Shown: positions 13,696-21,950 of the stretch, in pieces
Layout: each line of letters begins with the position of its first letter
Position numbering within the stretch: the first letter of the stretch is position 1
Assembly: GCA_934418125.1 (NCBI GenBank)
Contig: CAKRWT010000027.1
Span: forward strand, 1 to 28,849
Origin: an uncultured Lachnospiraceae bacterium
GTDB lineage: Bacteria > Bacillota > Clostridia > Lachnospirales > Lachnospiraceae
Reading direction: 5' to 3'
DNA length: 28,849 nucleotides
The notes under the pieces: model-generated
Databases searched by the model: none
The model's input: only the letters and a program-made list of their open reading frames with translations
Told to the model about the DNA's origin: nothing
Position numbers and translations under genes: made by a program

Positions 13696-13740
13696 AGCAG
13701 CGGTAATGGGCTGTTAATGATAGAAGAGAAGATAAAGCAG
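13684..13740. repeat. 17-bp direct repeat around pdxK stop
   Basis: AAGAGAAGATAAAGCAG occurs at 13684-13700, covering the end of the kinase gene including its stop, and again at 13724-13740, 40 bases on. It looks like a small duplication that lengthened the spacer before the radical SAM gene. Confidence 0.7.
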
Positions 13741-13758
13741 AAGAAAAGAGGCAGTGTT

Positions 13759-14361
13759 ATGGTTATTTTGTATGAGGTCTATGAAAATCTGTATGTAAAC
13801 ATGACGAACAAGTGCCCCTGTGCCTGTACGTTCTGTTTGCGGCAGACCAGGGATGAGATGAATCATTCGGGAAGCTTATGGCTGGAACGGGAGCCGAGCG
13901 TGGAGGAAGTGAAGGCAGAATTTGCCAGGTTTGATAGGAAGAAATATAAGGAACTGGTATTCTGCGGTTTCGGAGAGCCTACCGAGCGGCTGGAGGATAT
14001 GTTGGAGGTAGCAGCATATGCCAAAGAGCAGTTTGCCATTCCTGTCCGGGTAAACACCAATGGTCTGGCAGACCTGATATGGAAGAAGGATACGGCACCG
14101 ATGTTTGCCGGCTTGGTGGATACCATCTCTATCAGTCTGAATACACCGAACAGAGAACGGTATTATGAACTGACCAGGAGCAAATTTGGAATCGAGTCCT
14201 TTGATGCCATGCTTCGTTTTGCCGGAAATGTCAGCAAATATGTGCCACACGTAGTATTGTCTACGGTGGAAACCACACTGACGAAGGAAGAGGAGGAGCA
14301 GTGTCGGGCAATCTGTGAGAAGCTTGGCGTTGCTTACCGGATTCGCCCATTTGAAGACTAA
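13759..14361 (+). CDS. TatD-associated radical SAM protein
   Basis: A 200-residue short radical SAM protein. C19, C23 and C26 form the CxxxCxxC cluster motif (within KCPCACTFC) that binds the 4Fe-4S cluster and S-adenosylmethionine; FCGFGEPTERL is the GGE-type SAM-binding motif. The sequence NLYVNMTNKCPCACTFCLR and its length match the TatD-linked radical SAM family (TIGR04038), whose reaction is unknown to me. ATG 13759 follows AGAGGCAG; a start at ATG 13717 would add 14 lysine-rich residues created by the 17-bp duplication and is less likely. No tatD is in the window. The gene converges on cellobiose phosphorylase with a shared terminator between them. Confidence 0.85.
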   Translation: MVILYEVYENLYVNMTNKCPCACTFCLRQTRDEMNHSGSLWLEREPSVEEVKAEFARFDRKKYKELVFCGFGEPTERLEDMLEVAAYAKEQFAIPVRVNTNGLADLIWKKDTAPMFAGLVDTISISLNTPNRERYYELTRSKFGIESFDAMLRFAGNVSKYVPHVVLSTVETTLTKEEEEQCRAICEKLGVAYRIRPFED

Positions 14362-14375
14362 AAAGCAGGAAGAGG

Positions 14376-14391
14376 GCACCTGTACAGGTGC
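14376..14391. repeat. Perfect 16-bp palindrome
   Basis: GCACCTGTACAGGTGC is fully self-complementary and starts 15 bases after the radical SAM stop, before the convergent terminator. It could be a protein-binding site or part of a 3' RNA structure. Confidence 0.6.
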
Positions 14392-14421
14392 GTGCATTAT
14401 CCTCGTTGCCATAACAAAAAG

Positions 14422-14458
14422 AACCCCGCAAGTGCATTTCATGCATCTGCGGGGTTTT
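14422..14458. terminator. Bidirectional terminator between convergent genes
   Basis: AACCCCGCA...TGCGGGGTT with inner TGCAT/ATGCA forms a strong stem. It is followed by TTTG on the plus strand and by CTTTTTG on the minus strand. It separates the radical SAM gene (plus) from cellobiose phosphorylase (minus), whose stop is 11 bases away. Confidence 0.9.
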
Positions 14459-14468
14459 GTGCTGGTTA

Positions 14469-16904
14469 TTAACCCATTGTTACAACAACGTCATACTGCG
14501 TCTTGCCTTTTTCGTAAGGAACAACACAGCCATCTACGGCTTTGCCGTCAACGGTAATGGATTTTACACCCTTTTCTACGTTATCAGGATTTACAACCTT
14601 GATGTTGTAAGTACCTTCACGGAACTTTCTGGTTAATTCAAAATCACCAAATCCCTTAGGAACACAAGGGTCAATGCTTAAGCCCTTATGAGTAGGATAT
14701 ACACCTAAGATATGCTGGGATACGTTTACGAAAGTCCATGCAGCAGTACCGGTCAGCCAGCTGTTCTTAGCTTCGCCGTGGAATTTCGCATCGGCACCGG
14801 CAACCATCTGGGAGTATACATAAGGCTCTGTTCTGTGAATCTCACTGAATTCTTCTACATAAGCAGGGCAGGTCTTCTGATAGATTTCAAAGGCTCTGTC
14901 ACCACGTCCGATAACGGTTTCTGCGATGGAAACCCAAGGATTGTTGTGGCAGAAGATACCTGCGTTCTCTTTGTATCCCGGTGGATAGGAGGAGATTTCG
15001 CCAAGCTCTAAGTGATATTTGGTGTAAGCAGGCTGTAAAATCATAACACCATACTTGGTATCCAGTTTCTCTTTGACGGAATCCAGTGCTTTCTCGGCAA
15101 GACCTTCTTTTACACCGATACCTGCCAGAGGACAGAAACCATTGGATTCAATATAAATCTGACCTTCTTCACATTCCTTGGAACCAATCTTGTGACCATA
15201 AGCATCGTAGGCACGCACGAACCAATCGCCATCCCAGCCATCTTTTAAGACCGCATCGTACATCTTCTGTACTTCGGCACGGGCATAATCAGCTTCTGCC
15301 TGGTCACCCATCAACTCACATAACTGCGCATATTCTTCGCCGTATTTTACGAACATACCTGCGATGAATACGGATTCTGCAACAGGTCCTTCGGAAGGTC
15401 CGAATGTCTGGAAGGATTCCCCTGGATGCTCGGAGAAGCAGTTTAAGTTCAGGCAGTCATTCCAGTCAGCACGTCCAATCAGTGGAAGGTTGTGAGGACC
15501 TTTATGGTTTACAATATAATCAAAGGAGCGTTTTAAGTGTCCCATCAGAGGAGTAGCTACGGACATGTCATTGTCGTAAGGAACCATCTCCGTCAGGATG
15601 GAAGTATCGCCGCTTTCACGGACATAAGCGGAAGTACCTGCAATGAGCCATAACGGGTCATCGTTGAAGCCGCTGCCGATATCGGAGTTACCTTTCTTGG
15701 TAAGAGGCTGATACTGATGATATGCGCTGCCATCCTGGAACTGTGTGGAAGCAATATCAATAATTCTCTGTCTTGCACGGTCTGGAATCAGATGTACGAA
15801 ACCAAGTAAATCCTGACAGGAATCACGGAAGCCCATACCTCGTCCGATACCGGATTCGTAATAGGATGCGGAACGGGACATGTTGAAGGTTACCATACAC
15901 TGATACTGGTTCCAGATATTAACCATACGGTCTACCTTATCGTTAGAGGATTTTACGTTATATTTGGATAATAAGTCATTCCAGTATGCATTTAAAGCAT
16001 CAAAAGCTTTCTCTACATCGGCATCGGTCTGGTATTTTGCAAGCATGGCATCTGCAGGCTTTTTGTTGATGATGCCTGGAGCCTCCCATTTCTGGTCTTC
16101 CGGATTCTCGATGTATCCTAATACGAAGACGAAGGATTTGGTTTCGCCTGGAGCCAGGGATACATTAATCTGGTGGGAAGCGATTGGATACCAGCCACTT
16201 GCCATAGAGTTGGTTGCCTTGCCATTCGCAACGACTTCCGGATTGTTGGCACCACGGTAAGCCCCTAAGAAAGCATCACGGCTTGTATCGAAACCGTCTA
16301 TCTTTGTATTCACAGAGTAGACAGCGTAATGGTTACGACGCTCTCTGTACTCGGTCTTATGGTAAATGGTAGAACCTACCACTTCTACTTCACCGGTGCT
16401 TAAGTTACGCTGGAAGTTTCTGGAGTCATCATCTGCATTCCAGAGACACCACTCTACATAAGAGAAAAGAGATATATTCTTAACAGCATTGCTGTTATTT
16501 GTCAGTTTTACCTGGCTGATTTCACAGTTGTCATCAACAGGGACAAAAGTTAAAACAGATGCTTCCACATCGTTCTTGGCTCCGGTAAAACGGCTGTAGC
16601 CGATACCATGACGGCATTCATAGCTGTCTAAGTCTGTCTGGGTTGGTTTCCAGCCTGGATTCCATACGGTATTACCATCTTTAATGTAGAAATATTTACC
16701 ATTGATGTCGTTAGGCACATCATTGTAGCGATAACGGGTCATACGCAGCAGCTTGGCATCTTTATAGAAAGTATAACCACCACAGGTATTGGAAATCAGA
16801 GAGAAGAATCCATCTGTGCCGAGATAGTTAATCCATGGTAAAGGTGTCTTAGGTGTTGTGATGACGTATTCGCGGTTGGCATCATCAAAATGACCAAATT
16901 TCAT
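14469..16904 (-). CDS. cbpA: Cellobiose phosphorylase (GH94)
   Basis: An 811-residue cytoplasmic enzyme, the same length as the Clostridium thermocellum cellobiose phosphorylase as I remember it, with long matching segments (for example [46 protein letters not shown]). It splits cellobiose with phosphate to glucose-1-phosphate and glucose. The catalytic aspartate lies in [13 protein letters not shown] (D480/D483). The N-terminal beta-sandwich domain is followed by the (alpha/alpha)6 barrel. No signal peptide is present. The ATG at 16904 has AAAGGAG eight bases upstream. It is divergent from lacI and the sugar ABC genes, and a LacI-type operator candidate lies about 50 bases upstream of its start. 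Cellodextrin phosphorylases are longer, so cellobiose is the better call. Confidence 0.93.
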   Translation of the reverse strand: MKFGHFDDANREYVITTPKTPLPWINYLGTDGFFSLISNTCGGYTFYKDAKLLRMTRYRYNDVPNDINGKYFYIKDGNTVWNPGWKPTQTDLDSYECRHGIGYSRFTGAKNDVEASVLTFVPVDDNCEISQVKLTNNSNAVKNISLFSYVEWCLWNADDDSRNFQRNLSTGEVEVVGSTIYHKTEYRERRNHYAVYSVNTKIDGFDTSRDAFLGAYRGANNPEVVANGKATNSMASGWYPIASHQINVSLAPGETKSFVFVLGYIENPEDQKWEAPGIINKKPADAMLAKYQTDADVEKAFDALNAYWNDLLSKYNVKSSNDKVDRMVNIWNQYQCMVTFNMSRSASYYESGIGRGMGFRDSCQDLLGFVHLIPDRARQRIIDIASTQFQDGSAYHQYQPLTKKGNSDIGSGFNDDPLWLIAGTSAYVRESGDTSILTEMVPYDNDMSVATPLMGHLKRSFDYIVNHKGPHNLPLIGRADWNDCLNLNCFSEHPGESFQTFGPSEGPVAESVFIAGMFVKYGEEYAQLCELMGDQAEADYARAEVQKMYDAVLKDGWDGDWFVRAYDAYGHKIGSKECEEGQIYIESNGFCPLAGIGVKEGLAEKALDSVKEKLDTKYGVMILQPAYTKYHLELGEISSYPPGYKENAGIFCHNNPWVSIAETVIGRGDRAFEIYQKTCPAYVEEFSEIHRTEPYVYSQMVAGADAKFHGEAKNSWLTGTAAWTFVNVSQHILGVYPTHKGLSIDPCVPKGFGDFELTRKFREGTYNIKVVNPDNVEKGVKSITVDGKAVDGCVVPYEKGKTQYDVVVTMG

Positions 16905-17476
16905 AATGTAATCTCCTTTAGCGTATTTAATTTAATAAGTATGTGTTAATAAAGAAAACGATTAAGTAATGCGTTAGGCTATTCTACAAGAAAAGCGGCG
17001 CATATAGTAATTCAAACCACAGAACCGGTAAAAATTACATTGATTAAAAAAATTATACAGAAAGAATGTGTAAAAAGCAATAAAAACATACATTTTCTAT
17101 AAAAGAATATAGCATATTTGAAAGAAATGCTTCAAAACCATGGTAAATGGTATTCTGTAATTAGGAAAACTATCGTGCCCGTGAACGGAAAAGCAGCAGT
17201 CATACGGCAACGAAACCGATTACCTTAAATGTAAACAGAATATGAACAAAAGGGAAACAAAACATGTATAAAAGTACAAAAATGCATAACTAAAACTGTG
17301 AACATTCCACAAAACTATAGAAAGTACACAAAAAATGTCAAAAAAGTATTGCAAAACTATAAAAGATGATATAGACTGAAAATACGAAAACGATTAAGCG
17401 ATTTACAACTCATCCAAAAGTGGAATTGCAGCAGGGATTATCAAATGGTTTCGTGAACTAAAAGGGAGTTCGCAAC
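16905..17476. promoter_or_regulatory. Divergent control region with LacI-type operators
   Basis: A 572-base AT-rich gap. GAAAACGATTAAG occurs identically at 16954-16966 (before cbpA) and 17386-17398 (before lacI); its core AAACGATT fits the AANCGNTT pattern of LacI-family operators. A weaker third site, AACCGATT, lies at 17214-17221. A weak lacI promoter candidate is TTGCAA (17349-17354) with TAGACT (17372-17377), 17 bp apart, putting the operator just downstream of the start site. The middle (about 17030-17330) is A-rich with no gene. Confidence 0.72.
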
Positions 17477-18490
17477 ATGGTTTCAATGAAAGATATTTCG
17501 ATAGCCTGTGGTGTTTCAGTTGCTACAGTCAGTAAAGCTTTGAATGACCACAATGATATCGGAGCAGAAACAAAAGCACATATTAAACGGGTCGCTAAGG
17601 AGATGGGGTATTTTCCCAACTCGGCAGCAAAAGCCCTTAAGACCAATCGTTCCTATAATATAGGGGTCCTGTTTGCAGATGATGCACAGAGCGGATTAAC
17701 ACATGATTACTTTGCGGCTGTGCTGGATAGCCTGAAAAGGGCTGCGGAAGAAAAGGGATACGATATTACTTTTATCAATACCTGCAAGACCAGACCAAAC
17801 AGAATGTCTTATCTGGAGCATTGCAGATACAGAGGGTTTGATGGCGTGGTACTTGCCTGTACCGATTTCTATACACCGGAGGTGCTGGAACTGGTACGGA
17901 GCGACATTCCAACCATTACGATTGACCACTTGTTTAATAATGTCTGTGCCATTACTTCTGACAACGTAAAAGGAATGCAGGATTTGCTGGAATATGTATA
18001 TGGAAAAGGACACCGCAAGATAGCCTATATCCATGGCGCGGATTCCGCGGTTACCCAGAGCAGGTTGTCTTCGTTCTACCGGACGGCGGCGCGGCTTGGA
18101 ATAGAAGTGCCGGATGAATACATCAGCATGGCAGAGTACCGTGATACGAAGAAGACCTATGAAGAAACAGTCCGGTTACTGGAACTGGAAGACAGACCAA
18201 CCTGCATCTTCTATCCAGATGATTTTGCAGCCTTTGGCGGAATCAATGCCATTAAGGAAAAGGGACTTCGCATTCCGGAGGACATTTCTGTAGTGGGATA
18301 TGATGGAATCCGGATTGCCAGACACATTGAACCGAAGTTGACGACTCTACGACAGGACACAACATCGCTTGGTGCAAAAGCCGCAGAGAAGCTTATCAGC
18401 CTGATAGAAAGACCCAAAACCACTTTGGTGGAACAGGTCATTGTAGAAGGTCAGGTTTTTGAAGGAAATTCCGTTGCAGACTTATCGTAA
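17477..18490 (+). CDS. LacI-family transcriptional regulator
   Basis: A 337-residue repressor. Residues 1-55 contain the LacI helix-turn-helix and hinge (MKDISIACGVSVATVSKALN, then YFPNSAAKALK); the rest is a periplasmic-binding-protein-like sugar sensor (VLFADD, IDHLFNNVCAITSDN, YIHG, CIFYPDD, VVGYDG). ATG 17477 has GGGAG nine bases upstream. Its position between cbpA and the sugar ABC genes, with identical operator candidates before both divergent units, makes it the probable cellobiose or cello-oligosaccharide-responsive repressor of the locus, likely autoregulated. The effector is inferred from context, not from residues. Confidence 0.9.
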   Translation: MVSMKDISIACGVSVATVSKALNDHNDIGAETKAHIKRVAKEMGYFPNSAAKALKTNRSYNIGVLFADDAQSGLTHDYFAAVLDSLKRAAEEKGYDITFINTCKTRPNRMSYLEHCRYRGFDGVVLACTDFYTPEVLELVRSDIPTITIDHLFNNVCAITSDNVKGMQDLLEYVYGKGHRKIAYIHGADSAVTQSRLSSFYRTAARLGIEVPDEYISMAEYRDTKKTYEETVRLLELEDRPTCIFYPDDFAAFGGINAIKEKGLRIPEDISVVGYDGIRIARHIEPKLTTLRQDTTSLGAKAAEKLISLIERPKTTLVEQVIVEGQVFEGNSVADLS

Positions 18491-18501
18491 ACGAAACAGA
18501 A

Positions 18502-18558
18502 TATAAAATGTGCAAGACACATTTTATATAGAAGAAAACCAGTCATGGAAACCATGAC
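18502..18558 (+). promoter_or_regulatory. Two hairpins between lacI and the binding-protein gene
   Basis: TATAAAATGTG/CACATTTTATA (18502-18512, 18518-18528) is a perfect 11-bp stem with loop CAAGA. GTCATGG/CCATGAC (18542-18548, 18552-18558) is a 7-bp stem with loop AAA. Neither has a T tract, so neither is a classical terminator. They could be a processing or stability element for the highly expressed lipoprotein message, or operators. Confidence 0.55.
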
Positions 18559-18587
18559 ATAACAAAATTAAAGGGAGGAAATAAGTA

Positions 18588-20015
18588 ATGAAGAAAAAAG
18601 TAATCAGTGCACTTCTTTCAACTGCTATGGTAGCCAGCTTATTAGTAGGCTGCGGCTCCAGCAGTGCAGACACAGCAGCACCTGCAGATGATGCAGCAGC
18701 TGAGACAACAGAGGAAGCTCCTGCTGAGGATGCAGCACCTGCAGACGATGCAGCAGCTGAAGAGGCAGCACCTGCAGGAGATGAAGGTCAGGTTCTTAAC
18801 ATTTACTGTTGGAATGAGGAGTTCAAATCCCGTGTAACGGCTCACTATGCTGACTATGAAGAAGTAGATGCAACAACCGGTAAGATTGGTGATGTAACTG
18901 TTAAATGGAACATTACACCAAACGCTGACAATGCTTACCAGAACAATCTGGATGCAGCTTTGTTAAATCAGGAGAGTGCAGCAGCAGACGATAAGATTGA
19001 TATCTTCTTAGTAGAAGCTGACTATGCATTAAAATATGTAGATTCTGCTTACACAATGCCTTTAGCAGACCTTGGTGTAACAGATGCAGACCTTGCTAAC
19101 CAGTATCAGTATACCAAAGATATCGTTACAGATTCCAATGGTGTATTAAAAGGTGCTTCCTGGCAGGCTTGCCCAGGTGTATTATTCTACAACCGTGAAG
19201 CAGCAAAAGAAGTATTAGGAACAGATGACCCTGCAGAGGTTCAGAAATATGTTTCTGACTGGGATACATTTACAGAGACAGCAGCAACCTTAAAAGATGC
19301 CGGTTATTCCATTACATCTTCTGCAAATGATACATACCGTGTATATTCCAACAATGTAACAACTAAGTGGGTAGAAGATGGTACTGTTAAGATTGATGAT
19401 AACATCATGAAATGGGTAGATGATTCTAAGAAATTAGTTGATGCAGGTTACACAAAGACACATGACCTCTGGTCTGATGACTGGTCTGCAGGTTTCTATC
19501 CAGACGGTAAAGTATTCTGCTACTTTGGACCAGCCTGGCTTGTTAACTTCTCTATGGCAGCAGATACAGAAGGCAGTATCGGTAACGCTGGCGGCTGGGG
19601 TGCATGTGAAGGACCTCAGGGCTTCTACTGGGGCGGTACATGGATTTGTGCAGCTGAAGGAACAGATAACCCGAGTCTTGTAAAAGATATTATCTTAACT
19701 CTTACATGTAATGAAGATGTTATGAAAGAAATCGTTGAGCAGGATGATGACTTCGTAAACAACAAACCTGCTATGGAAGCTATGGCTGAAAGCGATTACT
19801 CCAGCAAGATTTTAGGCGGTCAGAACCCATTGGGTATGTACTGTGCAAATGCCGGAAGCATTGACTTAAGCAATACATGTGCTTATGACCAGGGATGTAA
19901 CGAAGAGTTCCAGAAAGCAATGAAGAACTACTTTGAAGGAAATGCAACATTAGACGAAGCTCTTGACTTATTCTACAAAGCAGTTGTAGAGAAATATCCT
20001 GAGCTGACATACTAA
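18588..20015 (+). CDS. Sugar ABC transporter substrate-binding lipoprotein
   Basis: A 475-residue CUT1-type extracellular solute-binding protein, anchored to the membrane through C22 of the lipobox LLVGC after a KKK signal peptide. Residues 23-68 are a low-complexity Ala/Pro/Asp/Glu linker built from a repeated 19-residue unit. The mature domain (VLNIYCWNEEF, then FYNREAAKEVLG and PAWLVNFSM) is typical of carbohydrate-binding proteins. A strong GGGAGG site lies before ATG 18588. It is followed by two permeases and preceded by lacI; cellobiose or cellodextrin is the likely ligand because the locus also encodes cellobiose phosphorylase. Frequent GCA/GGT/AAA codons suggest high expression. A hairpin follows the stop. 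Confidence 0.92.
   Translation: MKKKVISALLSTAMVASLLVGCGSSSADTAAPADDAAAETTEEAPAEDAAPADDAAAEEAAPAGDEGQVLNIYCWNEEFKSRVTAHYADYEEVDATTGKIGDVTVKWNITPNADNAYQNNLDAALLNQESAAADDKIDIFLVEADYALKYVDSAYTMPLADLGVTDADLANQYQYTKDIVTDSNGVLKGASWQACPGVLFYNREAAKEVLGTDDPAEVQKYVSDWDTFTETAATLKDAGYSITSSANDTYRVYSNNVTTKWVEDGTVKIDDNIMKWVDDSKKLVDAGYTKTHDLWSDDWSAGFYPDGKVFCYFGPAWLVNFSMAADTEGSIGNAGGWGACEGPQGFYWGGTWICAAEGTDNPSLVKDIILTLTCNEDVMKEIVEQDDDFVNNKPAMEAMAESDYSSKILGGQNPLGMYCANAGSIDLSNTCAYDQGCNEEFQKAMKNYFEGNATLDEALDLFYKAVVEKYPELTY
18675..18783 (+). repeat. 57-bp intragenic repeat in lipoprotein linker
   Basis: A 29-base block beginning GCAGCACCTGCAGA recurs at 18675-18703 and 18732-18760 with one change, and its first 13 bases again at 18765-18777. 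It encodes the repeated APADDAAAE linker. Such repeats can change copy number by slippage. Confidence 0.75.
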
Positions 20016-20050
20016 TACAAATCCGTATAAGGTAAACAGGTAAAATATAG

Positions 20051-20084
20051 CCGCACCTGTCGCTCCTATGAGAGGCGGGTGCGG
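20051..20084 (+). terminator. Intercistronic hairpin after the binding-protein gene
   Basis: CCGCACC (20051-20057) pairs with GGTGCGG (20078-20084); an inner partial CGCTC/GAGGCG stem extends it. The run after it is TTTCTA, a poor T tract, so it probably acts as a partial terminator or 3' stabiliser, giving more binding protein than permease from one operon. Confidence 0.65.
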
Positions 20085-20112
20085 TTTCTAAAAAAGGAGT
20101 TGACGCTGCGGT

Positions 20113-21027
20113 ATGAAGAAAAAAGCTAGTAGTGTAGTAAGGTATAACAAATGGGGTTACATATTCCTTATTCCGTTTATTTTGGTTTATTCCGTATTCC
20201 AATTAGTTCCGTTAATCAGTACAATTTATTACAGTTTCTTTGAAAATTATATGTCGGGACTGACACAGATAGGACCTAACTTCGTAGGTCTTGACAACTA
20301 TAAGGCACTGTTCAGTTCTGGTGACATTTGGACATATACAAAAAATACAATGATTTTATGGTTGATGTGTTTTGTTCCACAGATTATCTTGTCACTGTTG
20401 CTTGCGGCATGGTTCTCTGATACCCGTATGAGATTAAAGGGCAGCAGATTTTTCAAGACAGTCATTTATCTGCCGAACATTATCATGGCTTCTGCGTTTG
20501 CCATGTTGTTTTTCAGTCTGTTCTCTGATGGAGGACCGATTAACTCCATGTTAATGCAGATGGGCTTTATCTCAGAACCTTATAAATTTTTATCCAATAC
20601 AGGAAGTACAAGAGCTTTGATTGCTTTTATGAACTGTCTGATGTGGTTTGGTAATACAACCATTCTTCTGATGGCAGGTATGATGGGAATTGACCCATCC
20701 CTGTTTGAAGCAGCTGAAGTAGATGGTGCTACTTCCACACAGGTATTCTACCGGATTACCTTGCCGCTGTTAAAACCGATTCTGGTATACGTTATGATTA
20801 CCTCTTTGATTGGCGGTTTGCAGATGTTCGATGTACCGCAGATTCTGACAAACGGAACCGGAGAGCCAATGCGTACTACCATGACACTGATTATGTACCT
20901 GAATAAACACTTGTTCAGCAAGAACTATGGTATGGCCGGTGCAGTATCCGTTATGTTGTTCATTATTACTGCGGTTCTGAGTATACTTATCTTCTATTAT
21001 ACCGGAAACAATAAGAGAGAGGGATAA
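20113..21027 (+). CDS. Sugar ABC transporter permease, MalF-like
   Basis: A 304-residue inner-membrane permease with six predicted helices, of the CUT1 family. The EAA loop that contacts the ATPase is visible (EAAEVDGATSTQVFYRITLP). The N-terminus (GYIFLIPFILVYSVFQLVPL) is a typical first helix. ATG 20113 lies 14 bases after GGAG, a long spacing, but no better in-frame start exists. It forms a heterodimer with the next gene. It is separated from the binding-protein gene only by the intercistronic hairpin and 15 bases from the next permease. Confidence 0.92.
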   Translation: MKKKASSVVRYNKWGYIFLIPFILVYSVFQLVPLISTIYYSFFENYMSGLTQIGPNFVGLDNYKALFSSGDIWTYTKNTMILWLMCFVPQIILSLLLAAWFSDTRMRLKGSRFFKTVIYLPNIIMASAFAMLFFSLFSDGGPINSMLMQMGFISEPYKFLSNTGSTRALIAFMNCLMWFGNTTILLMAGMMGIDPSLFEAAEVDGATSTQVFYRITLPLLKPILVYVMITSLIGGLQMFDVPQILTNGTGEPMRTTMTLIMYLNKHLFSKNYGMAGAVSVMLFIITAVLSILIFYYTGNNKREG

Positions 21028-21042
21028 GAAGGAGGTATCGTA

Positions 21043-21903
21043 ATGAGTAGAGAAAATGAATTGAAAAAGGGTCTCGGTATTCATACCAGACGAATAATTG
21101 CATACATTGTTTTGATTATTATCTCCATCATGTGTCTGTTCTGGTTCTACATATTGTTTATCAATGCAACTAGGTCGAACGGGGAACTGCAGAGCGGATT
21201 TACCGCCATACCAAGTTCCCATTTAATGGAGAACTGGAAAAACCTGACATCAGGAACCTTGCCGGTTGTCAAAGGTATGTTTAACAGTTTGTTTGTATCA
21301 GCTTTATGCGCAGTACTGTGTACTTATTTCTCAGCGATGACGGCATACGCTATTCATGCTTATACTTTCAAATTAAAGAGATATATTTATTCCTTTATCC
21401 TGGCAGTCATGATGATTCCGACACAGGTAACGGCATTAGGTTTTCTGGATTTGATTAGAAAGATGAAATTAATTGACAGTTTTGTACCACTGATTGTTCC
21501 GGCGGTAGCAGCACCGGTTACCTTCTTCTTCATGAAACAGTACATGGAGAGTACGTTGCCATTGTCTCTGATTGAAGCAGCAAGAATTGATGGTTCCGGA
21601 GAGTTTTCTACCTTTAACAGAATCGTAATTCCGTTGATGAAACCGGCAATTGCGGTACAGGCAATTTTTACCTTTGTAAGTAACTGGAATAATTACTTTG
21701 TACCGGCACTGGTATTACAGACGGATACGAAGAAAACATTACCTATTTTGATTGCAAACTTGCGTTCCGCTGACTGGTTGAAATTTGATATGGGTCAGGT
21801 ATATGTGATGATAGCGTTCTCTATTTTCCCGGTTATTATCGTATATCTGCTCCTGTCCAAACACATCGTACAGGGTGTTGCCATGGGTAGTGTGAAAGGT
21901 TAA
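21043..21903 (+). CDS. Sugar ABC transporter permease, MalG-like
   Basis: A 286-residue CUT1 permease with six predicted helices. The EAA loop reads EAARIDGSGEFSTFNRIVIP. It has an AAGGAGG site before ATG 21043 and pairs with the MalF-like permease. No ATPase gene follows, so, as in many Gram-positive sugar operons, a shared MsmK-type ATPase encoded elsewhere must energise the complex (family knowledge and inference). The next gene, 47 bases on, is a chemoreceptor. Confidence 0.92.
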   Translation: MSRENELKKGLGIHTRRIIAYIVLIIISIMCLFWFYILFINATRSNGELQSGFTAIPSSHLMENWKNLTSGTLPVVKGMFNSLFVSALCAVLCTYFSAMTAYAIHAYTFKLKRYIYSFILAVMMIPTQVTALGFLDLIRKMKLIDSFVPLIVPAVAAPVTFFFMKQYMESTLPLSLIEAARIDGSGEFSTFNRIVIPLMKPAIAVQAIFTFVSNWNNYFVPALVLQTDTKKTLPILIANLRSADWLKFDMGQVYVMIAFSIFPVIIVYLLLSKHIVQGVAMGSVKG

Positions 21904-21950
21904 GCAAAATCGAAACGATACATGGAAAAGACAAGATAAGGAGCTGATTT

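Noticed and set aside
13717..13758. Upstream start for the radical SAM gene
   Set aside because: It adds a lysine-rich stretch translated from a local duplication and does not match the family N-terminus as I know it.
18642..18845. Cys-rich minus-strand frame (67 codons)
   Set aside because: It is the antisense of the GCA-rich lipoprotein linker; the cysteines are a by-product of reading that repeat backwards.
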